In this document: in pieces, positions 47,722 to 57,597 of the stretch
How the letters are laid out: every line of letters starts with the position of its first letter
How positions within the stretch are numbered: position 1 is the first letter of the stretch
Assembly (NCBI RefSeq): GCF_000173735.1
Contig: NZ_ACCB01000002.1
Span: 144,316 to 208,315 of the forward strand
DNA: 64,000 nucleotides
Direction of reading: 5' to 3'
Source of the DNA: Yersinia aldovae ATCC 35236
Lineage (GTDB): Bacteria > Pseudomonadota > Gammaproteobacteria > Enterobacterales > Enterobacteriaceae
Translations under genes and position numbers: made by a program
Notes under the pieces: model-generated
Told to the model about the DNA's origin: nothing
The model's input: the letters and a program-made list of their open reading frames with translations, nothing else
Databases searched by the model: none

Positions 47722-48654
47722 TCATTTCTTAGTAAACCCTCTTTCTTTCAGATAATTAGCCGCTACTTTTTTTGCATCTTGTCCTTCAACAGCGATACGA
47801 GCGTTCAGTTTTTGTAACGTCGGAGCATCAAGTGAGGCAAATACCGGATTAAGCAACGCAGGTATAGTTGGGTGTGCTTTCAGTGTAGCCTCACGGATAA
47901 CCGGGGCGGGAGCATAGATAGGTTGCACCCCCTTAGGGTCATCCAATGTTTGCAGGCCCAAAGCCGCAACCGGGCCATCGGTACCATAAGCCATAGCAGC
48001 ATTCACCCCGGAAGTTTGCTCCGCAGCCGCTTTGATAGTGACCGCAGTGTCACCTCCCGCTAAAGAGAGCAGTTGGTCCTGATTCAATTGAAAACCATAG
48101 GCTTGCTGGAAAGCGGGTAATGCATCCGGACGTTCGATAAACTCGGCAGAAGCTGCCAATTTGAATTTCCCCCCTGCGTTAATCCATTTACCTAAATCTT
48201 CCAATGTCTTGAGATTATTTGCCTTAGCCAAATCCTTACGTACAGCAATTGTCCAGGTATTATTAGCCGGCGCAGGTTCAAGCCACACTAATTTGTTTTT
48301 ATCATAATCCAGAGCTTTGACTTTCTCGTAACCCGCTTTGGCATTTTTCCAGGCAGGATCTTTTTCATCTGAAAAGAAGAAAGCACCATTGCCTGTATAT
48401 TCAGGGTAAATATCTATCTCACCAGCAGATATCGCGCCACGAACAACTTTAGTCGTACCCAGTTGTGACTTATTGGTGGTTTTGATCCCGTTAGTTTCTA
48501 AAACCTGCACAATAATATTGCCCAGCAGTGAACCTTCAGTATCAATTTTAGAGCCAACACGGACAGTATCTGCTGCGTGAGATACACCAATTGATAGCGT
48601 AATCATCATTGCCACCAACACAAAAATCCGGCCACGGATTAGGTTCATTACCAT
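47722..48654 (-). CDS. osmF: Osmoprotectant-binding protein YehZ (OsmF)
   Basis: Periplasmic binding protein of the YehZYXW system; in E. coli it binds betaine-type compounds weakly and is sigma-S dependent. The signal peptide (RIFVLVAMMITLSIGVSHA) ends near residue 28. The mature part, VRVGSKIDTEGSLLGNIIVQ through DIYPEYTGNGAFFF and AMAYGTDGPVAALGL, is typical OpuAC-like. It has 310 residues. GAGG lies 6 bases before the ATG at 48654; the second ATG at 48648 is also possible. It is the first gene of the set. Confidence 0.92.
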   Translation of the reverse strand: MVMNLIRGRIFVLVAMMITLSIGVSHAADTVRVGSKIDTEGSLLGNIIVQVLETNGIKTTNKSQLGTTKVVRGAISAGEIDIYPEYTGNGAFFFSDEKDPAWKNAKAGYEKVKALDYDKNKLVWLEPAPANNTWTIAVRKDLAKANNLKTLEDLGKWINAGGKFKLAASAEFIERPDALPAFQQAYGFQLNQDQLLSLAGGDTAVTIKAAAEQTSGVNAAMAYGTDGPVAALGLQTLDDPKGVQPIYAPAPVIREATLKAHPTIPALLNPVFASLDAPTLQKLNARIAVEGQDAKKVAANYLKERGFTKK

Positions 48655-49721
48655 GCTTTACCTCTATATACTTAGGGGATAAGAGAGTTCAGGCGTTACC
48701 ATTTGTAAAACGCGTAACTTGTACGTCAGTAACTATAGTTGAATTGGCTCAAAACAAACCAAATAACTGACTGATATTAAATGTATTATTAACGTGAAAT
48801 GAGTTTGATCAATTCACCTTCCTAATTAATAACTGTATAGTTGCTGAGAACTTACGATCAAATTTTCTAACAGTAGCCAAGTTAAGATTACACAAAATAC
48901 TGTATATAACAACAGCCAACTACAAATTATTGAACAAACTAAAAGCAATATCGGGACAATCACCCAATTTCCATAACTGCATTCATTACCTAAGCCTATG
49001 GAACGCTTTAATCCGATGGGAAACGGCTATTACTTCTTTCAATTACACTCTGCAGGAGAGCTATCTCGGGCACTTTTTCTCACTGAGATAACTGGGATAT
49101 GCTTCCATTTCTAATATTGAAAATGCAAATGTCTACAACCATTAAGTATAGATGCTCACCACAAATTGCTTGCTGCCTACTAATATTGATAGCAATTTTT
49201 AAAATAAATCTAACGCAACCCATAACAGGGCAAAACAGTAAATCATGGTGGCTTGGCTAGGATTGAGATTTAAAAATAACAAAAACCGGTACTGTGCCGC
49301 CTCATTCAAAGTTGAATATGTCGCACTCGTTCTGTTGTACGGTGTTCAAAAAAGGCTTGAGTCTTGTCAAACTCAGTGTTGGAGACGAAACGACTAGCAG
49401 ATAAAAAGCAGTCAAAGGAGGATTATGCCAACCCCTGCCCAAGTGGGGTAGCCCCCCGGCCATGATCAGCCAAAAACAGTCGCTTTATCCGCTCGCGGAG
49501 TTGTTCATTGAAACAATGAGCAACTCCGCGTTGATGGTTATCGATTTTAATATTAGTGGGCGGTATATCTCGGCTCATACCAGGCATAATTTATATCTGC
49601 ATGATCTGAATAAGAATTACGGCTAACCAACTAAAAGCATTACGATTATAAGAAAACTTACTGACCACTTTGACCCCGTATTTTTACGTTACAACAGGAT
49701 CAGCAGCTCAATTAAATATAT
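48655..49721. other. 1.07-kb gap, mostly decayed sequence
   Basis: AT-rich and gene-poor. The only items of note are a very strong ribosome site AAAGGAGGATT before ATG at 49425, which stops after eight codons, and an adjacent 54-codon open frame at 49462-49626 (MISQKQSLYPLAELFIETMS at the start). The two are separated only by a frame change, so they may be the start of one broken gene that I do not recognise. The osmF promoter should lie in the left part. Confidence 0.45.
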
Positions 49722-50843
49722 TTATACTGCTCTCCAGCATTTTTCCTGCGCTGACACGGCGATTGCATCCAATACTTTTGAGACTTTCCAACCCTCTTCA
49801 AAATCCGGCCACATCCGATCTCCAGCAGCAATTCCGTTAATTAGATCACGAATCTCTACGGTTTTTTGATCGTTAAATCCTATGCCGTGCCCTGCACTGA
49901 TACAAAATGCGGCATAGTCTGGATGCTGTGGCCCGGTAAGAATGGTTTTGAACCCTTGTCTGGCTTGTGGGTCATCATGACGATATAGCTGTAATTCAGC
50001 CATGCGCTCCTGAGAATAGCTAATTGTACCTTTGGTACCAGTGACAACATACGTCAGCCCCATTTTACGGCCACAAGCTATACGTGATGTTTCGATTGTG
50101 CCCATTGCACCATTGGCAAAACGCACCAAGGCACTGGCTTGGTCTTCATTTTCCACTGTTCTGAGCTGGGCAGGCTCCTTAGGGTCAGGCCGCTGTTTAA
50201 TGATAGTCTGCATATCACCCGATACACTCGTGATATCACCAACCAGATAATGCGCCATATTAACAATGTGGGCCGCTAAATCCCCCAAAGCCCCCAAGCC
50301 CGCTTGTGCTTTAGTACAGTGCCAATCCAAAGGTGTCCGTGGGTCGGCCAGGTAGTCCTCATTGTGAGTACCGTAAAAATGGACAATCTCGCCAATCTCA
50401 CCATTAGCGATGATTTCCCTTGCCAATTGACTGGTTGGATTTTTCATATAATTGAAACCCACCAGTGTTTTCACTCCTTTTGCCCGTGCAGCGTCAGCCA
50501 TTTCTTTGGCATCCGCAGCATTAAGAGCCAGCGGTTTTTCTGAATAAACATGTTTACCGTGACTAATCGCTAACAGCGCCATCTCTTTGTGCAGGAAATT
50601 AGGTGCACATATATCCACGACATCAATATCAGGATCAGCAACCAGCGTCTTCCAATTTGCAGTAGAACGAGCAAAACCAAACTCAGTTGCACGCTGCTGC
50701 GCTAATTCAGGTGTAACCTCTGCCAACATCTCTAATACCAGTTGCCCTTTTAACGGAAAAACAGTTGAAACCTGTGCGTAAGCAATGGCATGACAGCGGC
50801 CAATATATCCAGTACCGATAAGGCCAATTCGAACTTTATTCAT
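49722..50843 (-). CDS. Gfo/Idh/MocA family oxidoreductase
   Basis: A 373-residue NAD(P)-dependent sugar or inositol dehydrogenase. The Rossmann loop is GLIGTGYIG (residues 7-15), the family signature EKPLALNAADAKEM, and the catalytic-region His/Asp motifs LGALGDLAAHIVNMAHYLVG. Its closest flavour is the myo-inositol/deoxy-sugar branch, but the substrate cannot be fixed and no other inositol gene is near. GGGGAA precedes the ATG. Confidence 0.82.
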   Translation of the reverse strand: MNKVRIGLIGTGYIGRCHAIAYAQVSTVFPLKGQLVLEMLAEVTPELAQQRATEFGFARSTANWKTLVADPDIDVVDICAPNFLHKEMALLAISHGKHVYSEKPLALNAADAKEMADAARAKGVKTLVGFNYMKNPTSQLAREIIANGEIGEIVHFYGTHNEDYLADPRTPLDWHCTKAQAGLGALGDLAAHIVNMAHYLVGDITSVSGDMQTIIKQRPDPKEPAQLRTVENEDQASALVRFANGAMGTIETSRIACGRKMGLTYVVTGTKGTISYSQERMAELQLYRHDDPQARQGFKTILTGPQHPDYAAFCISAGHGIGFNDQKTVEIRDLINGIAAGDRMWPDFEEGWKVSKVLDAIAVSAQEKCWRAV

Positions 50844-51236
50844 TCTATTCCCCTCGCCTGTTTATAGATCAAGCCCCAAAAAGAGGCTTTACTTATTCAT
50901 GGTTATACGAAATTAAAATTTCATCATCAAGATAAAAATAGAACGAAAAACTCTTTTTGCGAGATACTACTAAGAAAGACTTTGGATTAATGAAACATTG
51001 CATAAACAGAAGGTAAATCCTTGTAGCAGGCTCACAAATGAAGATATCTAAACACCAGAAAAATGAACCATTCATTTATCAAATGCAATAAAGTGGATAA
51101 TAAATTCCAACAAATGCGAAACGCTACGCATTAATAACAAAGCCGAGTTTCATTAGAAAAATTTCGTTATATAGTAGGTAGCACGAAGAAGCTATCGGCT
51201 GAACTGCCTCTTTATAACTTTGACAGGTAACTTGCC
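50844..51236. other. Divergent intergenic region upstream of sseA
   Basis: About 390 AT-rich bases with promoters for both divergent genes implied. I see no further gene and no clear repeat. Confidence 0.45.
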
Positions 51237-52091
51237 ATGAATTCACCTTTTTTAGTTACGCCACAATGGTTGGCCGCACATATTAATGATGCCAACATGG
51301 TTATTCTGGATGCCAGAATGTCGCCTCCGGGCTTGGTGCCAAAACGAAATATTCAAGCTGAATTTGAGCTGGGTCATATCCCAGGTGCAACTTATTTTGA
51401 TATCGACGCTGTAGCTGACCACAGCACCGAGCTTCCACATATGCTGCCCTCGCCCCAAGTATTCAGTGAGAAAGTGGGAAAATTGGGTATCAGCGAGCAG
51501 CAAACTTTAGTGATCTATGATGACGGCAACCTATTTTCTGCACCAAGAGTTTGGTGGATGCTCCGTACTTTCGGTGCAAAAAACGTGCATATACTGGCTG
51601 GTGGTTTAAACGGTTGGCAACAGGCTGGCTATGCCTTGGAAAGTGGTCAAACCAATCCTGCCTCGCAGGTTTTCAAAACTACATTTAATGCCGCAGCAGT
51701 CAAAAGTGTGAATGAAGTATTCGCTGTATTAGGTAACGACGAAGTGCAGATTCTTGATGCCCGACCAGCAGCCAGATTCAAGGCTCAGGAGCCTGAACCT
51801 CGCCCCGGCCTACGGCTGGGACGAATTCCTGGCAGCATTAATGTGCCGTGGGGGAGCATGGTCGAAAATGGTAATCTGAAGTCGCCGCAAGCGCTGGCAG
51901 ATATTTTTGCCGCACAAGGAGTCGATTTAACTAAACCTATTATCACCAGCTGCGGTTCTGGGGTAACAGCAGCTGTGGTTACACTAGGTTTAGCTGCGTT
52001 AAATACGCCATCAGTGTCGCTCTATGACGGTTCTTGGGCTGAATGGGGTGCATCTGGCTCACTGCCAATAGAGGACACACAGCTCCCGTGA
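51237..52091 (+). CDS. sseA: 3-mercaptopyruvate sulfurtransferase SseA
   Basis: Transfers sulfur from 3-mercaptopyruvate to cyanide or thiols. It has two rhodanese domains, 284 residues. The catalytic cysteine is Cys239 in TSCGSGVTAAV, the CGSGVTA loop that separates these enzymes from thiosulfate sulfurtransferases. Domain 1 holds VILDARMSPPG and YFDIDAVADHS; domain 2 has the conserved QILDARPAARF and RPGLRLGRIPGSINVPW. The gene is complete, with a good CAGGTAA box 8-12 bases before the ATG. Confidence 0.94.
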   Translation: MNSPFLVTPQWLAAHINDANMVILDARMSPPGLVPKRNIQAEFELGHIPGATYFDIDAVADHSTELPHMLPSPQVFSEKVGKLGISEQQTLVIYDDGNLFSAPRVWWMLRTFGAKNVHILAGGLNGWQQAGYALESGQTNPASQVFKTTFNAAAVKSVNEVFAVLGNDEVQILDARPAARFKAQEPEPRPGLRLGRIPGSINVPWGSMVENGNLKSPQALADIFAAQGVDLTKPIITSCGSGVTAAVVTLGLAALNTPSVSLYDGSWAEWGASGSLPIEDTQLP

Positions 52092-52099
52092 TTTGGAAC

Positions 52100-52930
52100 T
52101 CAATCACTACCAGATTGCGGATATTATCAAGACCTATATCGTTTCCACGCACTTTTTGGGCAATTTTTCTGCGGAACATCACTAGACTGCTATCCGCCAG
52201 TTCTGTGACAACACACATAAAACTGTTCAACCCACCAGGATAGCCATATCCCCCTGAGCGAAGAGTTTTTTGATAACAGCACTAATTTCCTTGATAACCG
52301 AGGATTGAATGTCCTCGGTTGGTTTATCCAGCATTAGCAGCCAAGGCTGGCAAGAAAATGCATAGCCAATTGCTGCTGGCTGGCAAAGATATCTCCGCCA
52401 CAACGGGGTATTTCATTATTGGCAATCGTTTCGATAACCCACCATATCATGCCCCGCGACCACGAATGAATGCTTGCCTGTCTAGGGGTTAAATAGCCCT
52501 GCGGTATAGGCTGTCTTTACATCTGTCATACCTGCGATAAGTTCATCCAGTAACAACAAATATGGATGTGGACCTGCACCAGTAACATATCAATGTCAAG
52601 AAACAGCGCCTGCCCGTGATATATCAAACCAGCCTGACACAAACTCATATCACTTAAACGCAACATCAGGAATACTTTATCAATCTGAACCTGCTACTCA
52701 CTATTTAGTTTTACACATAAACAGGCCCAGGCGGTTTTGGTATTTTAGCCAATTCAAGACCTTCTAGCACACTCAGCGTTTCAAATATCGTCGGTTTTTG
52801 AAATTTGCACTCAATACCCGCTTATGCAATTTCAATCGGACTCACAGTGAAAGGTCATGGTGTTGGTCATATAACTTCTTGCCAGTCTGTGGATGGGCCG
52901 CAATAGTGCAGATAACTATAATTGCGATGA
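52100..52930 (-). pseudogene. Remnants of urea ABC transporter ATPases UrtD and UrtE
   Basis: In three minus-strand frames, pieces of two ABC ATPases occur in the usual urtD-urtE order. UrtD-like pieces at ~52880-52430 are KFQKPTIFETLSVLEGLELA, a degraded LSDMSLCQAGLIYHGQ (from LSHGQ) and IGMLLVQ-like text. UrtE-like pieces at ~52330-52100 are LLMLDKPTEDIQSSVIKEIS, AVIKKLFAQGDMAILV and TELADSSLVMFRRKIAQKV. Walker B has Glu changed to Lys (DKPTE). Many stops, frame changes and gaps show long decay. No urtABC genes are present. The rest of this 1-kb gap is non-coding. Confidence 0.75.
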
Positions 52931-53089
52931 AATAGAAAAATAGAATGCAGCAAGAGCTGCATATATTATATATAGGTGTCTGATGGAGTAAAAGATAGAT
53001 ATAAATGCAGACATTATATTAACGAAAAAGGAATGGCTCATTGCCACTCCTGTCTTATTATTAGTTACGCATTACTCATGTTATTGATA

Positions 53090-53559
53090 TTACTTTTTAG
53101 GGCCACGGATGCGTAATGTCAGACCTTTCAAGAAATAACGTAGTACTTGATCACCACAAGGACGGAAGTTTTACTCCCCTCTTTGCGGAACAGCGCATTT
53201 AACTCAGGTTTGGATACTGGGAATTCAACGGCGTTGAAAACATCGTGCATATCAGTATCTTTTAGCTCAAATGCTACACGCAGTTTTTTCAACACGATGT
53301 TGTTGGTGATGACAGGTTCTACCGCAGGCGCGGGGAACTTATCATCTTTACCACGTCTGAAGAAAATTAGGCCATTAAGGAAATGCGCCATCACCAAATC
53401 GGGGCAATCCTGATAACCCGCTTCATCTTCTTTTTTAAGAAAATTAATGACATCCGCATTATCCACTTCAAAATCGGCCAGCTTAATAATTTCTGCTATT
53501 TTGGTATCGTTAACGTTAAGCATATAGCGAACACTGCGGAGTACATCGTTGTTGATCAT
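53090..53559 (-). pseudogene. yehS: DUF1456 protein YehS, frameshifted near the C-terminus
   Basis: YehS, function unknown, two DUF1456 repeats of ~70 residues (NDVLRSVRYMLNVND and NNIVLKKLRVAFELKDTD). The frame as written ends at 53128 with SKTSVLVVIKYYVIS. Reading one base over gives NFRPCGDQVLRYFLKGLTLR and a stop at 53090. One extra T in the plus-strand T4 run at 53169-53172 restores 156 residues, exactly the E. coli length. The truncated form would lose the end of the second repeat. Confidence 0.88.
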
Positions 53560-53791
53560 ATTACTGCCCTATTCCTATTATTTAGAGTAGACGCATGCGA
53601 ATGTCGCAAGAAAAAAAGGCTTCTTTAACGTCTAGCGGGCAGTATTGTATAGATTTATGCCGATTTTCTCAATGTAAATCTGATAAATGACTAAAGTGCT
53701 AAACTTATCTAAATAAATACTTATAACAAGTAAAGCAGTGAAGGAAACATCAAATTAAGGTAATCGATATAATACTTATTCATTAGCATCA

Positions 53792-54697
53792 TTAAATATT
53801 ATCTTTAATACTATTAATAGGCTGATACAGTGTAATCTCTTCGCCAATTATATACTTTCTGCGCAATATAGCAGATACCTTGTCCATTACCATAACAATG
53901 GCAACCATAATCAATGTGATAAACATCACCACATCCCAATTCCATAGCCGCATATTCTCGGCATATACCAAACCGATCCCACCAGCGCCAACAAAGCCTA
54001 ATACGGCTGCAGAACGAGTATTAGACTCTACTTGATAAAGGCTTAATGCTAAAAATGTGGGAAAAGATTGTGTAAAAATACCAAAGCGTTGTTTTTGCAG
54101 GGCGTTTGCTCCCATAGAGGTTAAACCACGATTAGGCGATTTATCAACAGCTTCATGACCTTCGGCATATAGTTTACCCAGCAATCCCATATCCTGCATG
54201 ATGATTGCCAATACCCCCGCCAGTGGCCCCATCCCCACTGCTCGGACGAAAATCAAGCCCCAGATAGCCATGTCAATACCACGGAAGATATCGAGGAAAC
54301 GGCGTACTATAAATGAAACAATACGCAACCTGGGGGTCGACATAACATTGCGCGCCGCCATGAATGACAGCGGTAAGGCAACAAGTGTGGCGGTTAATGT
54401 CCCAGCAAAAACAATTGCTAAGGTGATAAAAATCTGACCAAAATAGTATTTAAATGGCCAATTAACAAAATCATGCCAGACAAACATGCGCAAAAAATAA
54501 CGACTTATTTGTTGGCTGCCATTGGCAAAGGTCTGCCAGGGTATACCGAATATCTTGAAGAAAAAAAGATAATACAAAATAATGCCTACAGTGACCGCGG
54601 TTACTAAACGGATATAGCGCCTTTGCTGCAAGAAAAGTTGCGGATATTGTTGTTTCATAGATAATACTTGTTCAGTTTTTAGGTGTTTAACCAACAT
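53792..54697 (-). CDS. phnE: Phosphonate ABC permease PhnE (second copy)
   Basis: The second PhnE-type permease of a phosphonate importer, 301 residues with six helices. The coupling region is GLTSMGANALQKQRFGIFTQ and the family motif is AAVLGFVGAGGIGLVYAENM. Its start ATG shares a base with the stop of the other permease (TAATG), so translation is coupled; a second ATG at 54658 is possible. It is the last gene of the phnCDEE set, with no C-P lyase genes following. Confidence 0.88.
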   Translation of the reverse strand: MLVKHLKTEQVLSMKQQYPQLFLQQRRYIRLVTAVTVGIILYYLFFFKIFGIPWQTFANGSQQISRYFLRMFVWHDFVNWPFKYYFGQIFITLAIVFAGTLTATLVALPLSFMAARNVMSTPRLRIVSFIVRRFLDIFRGIDMAIWGLIFVRAVGMGPLAGVLAIIMQDMGLLGKLYAEGHEAVDKSPNRGLTSMGANALQKQRFGIFTQSFPTFLALSLYQVESNTRSAAVLGFVGAGGIGLVYAENMRLWNWDVVMFITLIMVAIVMVMDKVSAILRRKYIIGEEITLYQPINSIKDNI

Positions 54698-55560
54698 TAT
54701 GATGCTACTTCCACAACTCGTTTGCGCAACTTACCGGAGGTATAATCCAATAGTGAAACCACAATAATAATCAACAGTAAGGTCATACTAACTTGATCAT
54801 AACGATCCAATTTTATAGATGTCATCAATTCCTGCCCTATCCCTCCAGCGCCAACCAAGCCTAAGATGGTTGACTGGCGAAAGTTTATTTCTAATCTCAT
54901 AAAGCTATAAGAGAGGAATATAGGCTTGACCTGTGGCCAGAGTGCAAAACGCATTCGCTGCAACTTACCCGCACCACAAGCTGCTAATCCACGAACCGGT
55001 TTATCCGAAGCTGTTTCCAATGATTCATAAAATAGTTTAGTCAAGCTACCAATAGTGTGTAATGCCAAAGCCAGAAAGCCGGGAATAGCACCAATACCAA
55101 ATGCCATAACAAACATCACCGCCCAAGCTAATTCTGGCATCGTGCGCAAAAAAGCGACAGAAGTGCGAATAAATAATCGCAATAAAGGAGGGCTACAAGT
55201 ATTATTGGCGGCCATAAATGCCAGAACAACTGCTACCATTACCGATAAAATCGTCGATGCTACCGCCAGTTGCAGGGTTTCCCAAATTAAAGGTAATTGA
55301 ATTGGCAACCGATATCCCCAATAAGCCAAAGAGCCTTCAGTATGGCCATCAGAAAATAAGCTATGCCAATGAAGCACTGGAATAGTTTCAGCCAGATAAT
55401 CAAAAAAATGTGGGATAGAAATAAAAATAGTATGAAGATTAAACTCGGCAAGACTTCCTGCACCAAGATAAATAATTACCAGAGCCAGCGACCAAATCAA
55501 GGTTTCGCGCTTTTGCTTGCTACGAATGCGCTGGTAATAGTGGTTAAAGTCTGTATTCAA
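54697..55560 (-). CDS. phnE: Phosphonate ABC permease PhnE (first copy)
   Basis: A PhnE-type permease, 287 residues. The coupling region is GLAACGAGKLQRMRFALWPQ, then NFRQSTILGLVGAGGIGQEL, very close to E. coli PhnE. It pairs with the second copy to form a heterodimeric channel. It begins 69 bases after the binding-protein gene. Confidence 0.9.
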   Translation of the reverse strand: MNTDFNHYYQRIRSKQKRETLIWSLALVIIYLGAGSLAEFNLHTIFISIPHFFDYLAETIPVLHWHSLFSDGHTEGSLAYWGYRLPIQLPLIWETLQLAVASTILSVMVAVVLAFMAANNTCSPPLLRLFIRTSVAFLRTMPELAWAVMFVMAFGIGAIPGFLALALHTIGSLTKLFYESLETASDKPVRGLAACGAGKLQRMRFALWPQVKPIFLSYSFMRLEINFRQSTILGLVGAGGIGQELMTSIKLDRYDQVSMTLLLIIIVVSLLDYTSGKLRKRVVEVAS

Positions 55561-55629
55561 AATAAGTTACCACCTAAAAGCAATAGCTCTGGGTAACCAG
55601 AGCTATTTTGTTTTATCCAGTGGATCGAT

Positions 55630-56559
55630 TTAACGATCGCCTTTGGTTAATTCGCGCTTCATATCGATAATCGTTTGATACTCACTAAGTGATGTGTCAC
55701 CGATATGCTGTTTGCCTCCCATAGCTTTAATGAAACAGCCATGTTCTTCTTTATCCAACTTTTTCACTGCTGCGACTAACTGAGCTTTAAATTCAGGAGG
55801 TAATGCACTGCGAACTAAAATCGGGCCATTAGGAATTAATGGGGATTGCCAAATAATGCGGATCTGTTTCATTAAATCTGGGTGGTCCATACGGATCATG
55901 CGGGTAAATGCACCACTCGTATAACCAGTGTTATAGTCACCAATCATTGAAGCCCAGGTTACCGCACCTGCGAATTGGCCATTAATCACTCCCAGAATAT
56001 CTTGCTCATGACCGCCCGAGAAAGTCACGCTGGAGAAGAAATTGTTGTATTTATTATCTGATGTTCCACCAAATTTTTGTTTGAAAATTTGGTTAGGAAT
56101 TAAGAAACCCGACGTTGAGTCAGGATCAGCGAAACCAAACGCTTTGCCTTTCAAGTCTTCTATTTTTTGATACGGGCTATCTGCTTTGACAACAACAACA
56201 GAATGATATCCGCGCGACTGATCAGTATCGTCAATCGCAATACCGACAATATCAACAGCCTTAGGATCTTTAATATAAATAGATGCAAAAGAGGAAGGAG
56301 ACATACTTAATACCAGATCAATTTTTCCGCCTAATATTCCTTGAATAACACCAGAATAATCAGAGGCATTATGTAAATTAGTCTTTACGTGCAACTCTTT
56401 TTCCAGAAAACTTTTGACACACTGATTATCCCCAATTTGCTGTGTCGCATTCTGCCCACCAAGAATTCCCAGATTAATTTCTTTTGGCATATCTGCTGCT
56501 GTAGCATTAAATATCATCATACTTGCCACTAATGAGGTAAGACAAAGTACTTTCTTCAT
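55630..56559 (-). CDS. phnD: Phosphonate-binding protein PhnD
   Basis: Periplasmic binding protein of the phosphonate importer, 309 residues. The signal peptide is MKKVLCLTSLVASMMIFNAT(AA). The mature protein has INLGILGGQNATQQIG, then KIDLVLSMSPSSFASIYIKD (a ligand-loop region), GKAFGFADPDSTSGFLIPNQ and GAVTWASMIGDY, all typical of PhnD. E. coli PhnD binds 2-aminoethylphosphonate; the ligand here is not determined. Confidence 0.9.
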   Translation of the reverse strand: MKKVLCLTSLVASMMIFNATAADMPKEINLGILGGQNATQQIGDNQCVKSFLEKELHVKTNLHNASDYSGVIQGILGGKIDLVLSMSPSSFASIYIKDPKAVDIVGIAIDDTDQSRGYHSVVVVKADSPYQKIEDLKGKAFGFADPDSTSGFLIPNQIFKQKFGGTSDNKYNNFFSSVTFSGGHEQDILGVINGQFAGAVTWASMIGDYNTGYTSGAFTRMIRMDHPDLMKQIRIIWQSPLIPNGPILVRSALPPEFKAQLVAAVKKLDKEEHGCFIKAMGGKQHIGDTSLSEYQTIIDMKRELTKGDR

Positions 56560-56595
56560 TAAAATAACCTATTATGATAGAGGGATAAGTGGATA

Positions 56596-57432
56596 TTAAT
56601 ACAAAAATTCAGCTGACTCATCGCTATAAACATTCTGAATAATTGTATCATTCAGCATTGAGGGGGGCCCATCAAAGACTATTCGCCCATGGGCAATACC
56701 AATAACCCGAGTACAATAGTCTTTCACTAAATTGACCGAATGTAAGTTCACCATCACGGCAATATCGTTTTCGCTTATTTTCTGTAACGTACTCATAATA
56801 CGAATTGTATTCTTCGGATCAAGCGACGCCACAGGCTCATCTGCTAACAATATTTTGGGGTTTTGCATCATAGCGCGGCAAATAGCTACCCGCTGCATCT
56901 GACCACCAGAGAGATTCTCTGCCCGTTGTAATGCATGTGGTAACATATTCAACCATTGCAATAATTCGATTGCGCGAACTCGGTCTTGGTCTGCAAACAT
57001 TTTGAAACAGGACTTGAGTGTCGAGGTATAACTTAGGCGACCTAATAAAACATTAGTAATAACATCAAGGCGAGGGACTAAACAGAAATCTTGAAATATC
57101 ATACCGCATTTTGCACGCCATTTACGCATTTCTCTGGGCGTCAGCTCGGCAATATTTTGGATATCACCGTTGTCGTGATAATTAATAACCGCCCCAGAAC
57201 TGCTTGGAATAGTACCATTTAAAATATGCAATAATGTTGATTTACCTGCCCCCGAACGGCCGATAATAGCAACAAATTCACCCGTATGAAGTTCAAAATT
57301 AATATCATCCAGAACTCGATGCTGAGATTTATATGCTTTAACCAATCCTTTAACGGCAAGTACCCTTTTACGCGGTTCTAGTGCCGCTGCCGGATAGTCG
57401 GCAGCAGTAAATTTACGTAATGCCTGGCCCAT
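56596..57432 (-). CDS. phnC: Phosphonate ABC ATPase PhnC
   Basis: ATPase of the phosphonate importer, 278 residues. Walker A is GRSGAGKST, the signature LSGGQMQR, Walker [15 protein letters not shown] and the H-loop VNLHSVNLV. The N-terminus has ~25 extra residues ([17 protein letters not shown]) before [12 protein letters not shown], so a later start is possible, but no better one is seen. It is first in the operon, and a possible Pho box lies ~75-90 bases upstream. Confidence 0.9.
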   Translation of the reverse strand: MGQALRKFTAADYPAAALEPRKRVLAVKGLVKAYKSQHRVLDDINFELHTGEFVAIIGRSGAGKSTLLHILNGTIPSSSGAVINYHDNGDIQNIAELTPREMRKWRAKCGMIFQDFCLVPRLDVITNVLLGRLSYTSTLKSCFKMFADQDRVRAIELLQWLNMLPHALQRAENLSGGQMQRVAICRAMMQNPKILLADEPVASLDPKNTIRIMSTLQKISENDIAVMVNLHSVNLVKDYCTRVIGIAHGRIVFDGPPSMLNDTIIQNVYSDESAEFLY

Positions 57433-57503
57433 ATCATGTCTCTCAGAAACCCGTGAACATGAGCCATTAACAGCTATTTTTATTGCATATTGATGATGGT
57501 TTT

Positions 57504-57521
57504 ATGAGAAAAAGGTGACAA
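57504..57521 (-). promoter_or_regulatory. Possible Pho box upstream of phnC
   Basis: The minus strand reads TTGTCAC-CTTT-TTCTCAT. Compared with the PhoB repeat CTGTCAT-N4-CTGTCAT it matches about 10-11 of 14 positions. The position is right for PhoB activation of phosphonate uptake, but the second half is weak. Confidence 0.4.
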
Positions 57522-57597
57522 AATAGCCACCTCCCTCTTTGCATAATGCGCGATTATGCGTGATCTGAGATCACTGTTATTGCAAGAGATTGAAGAG

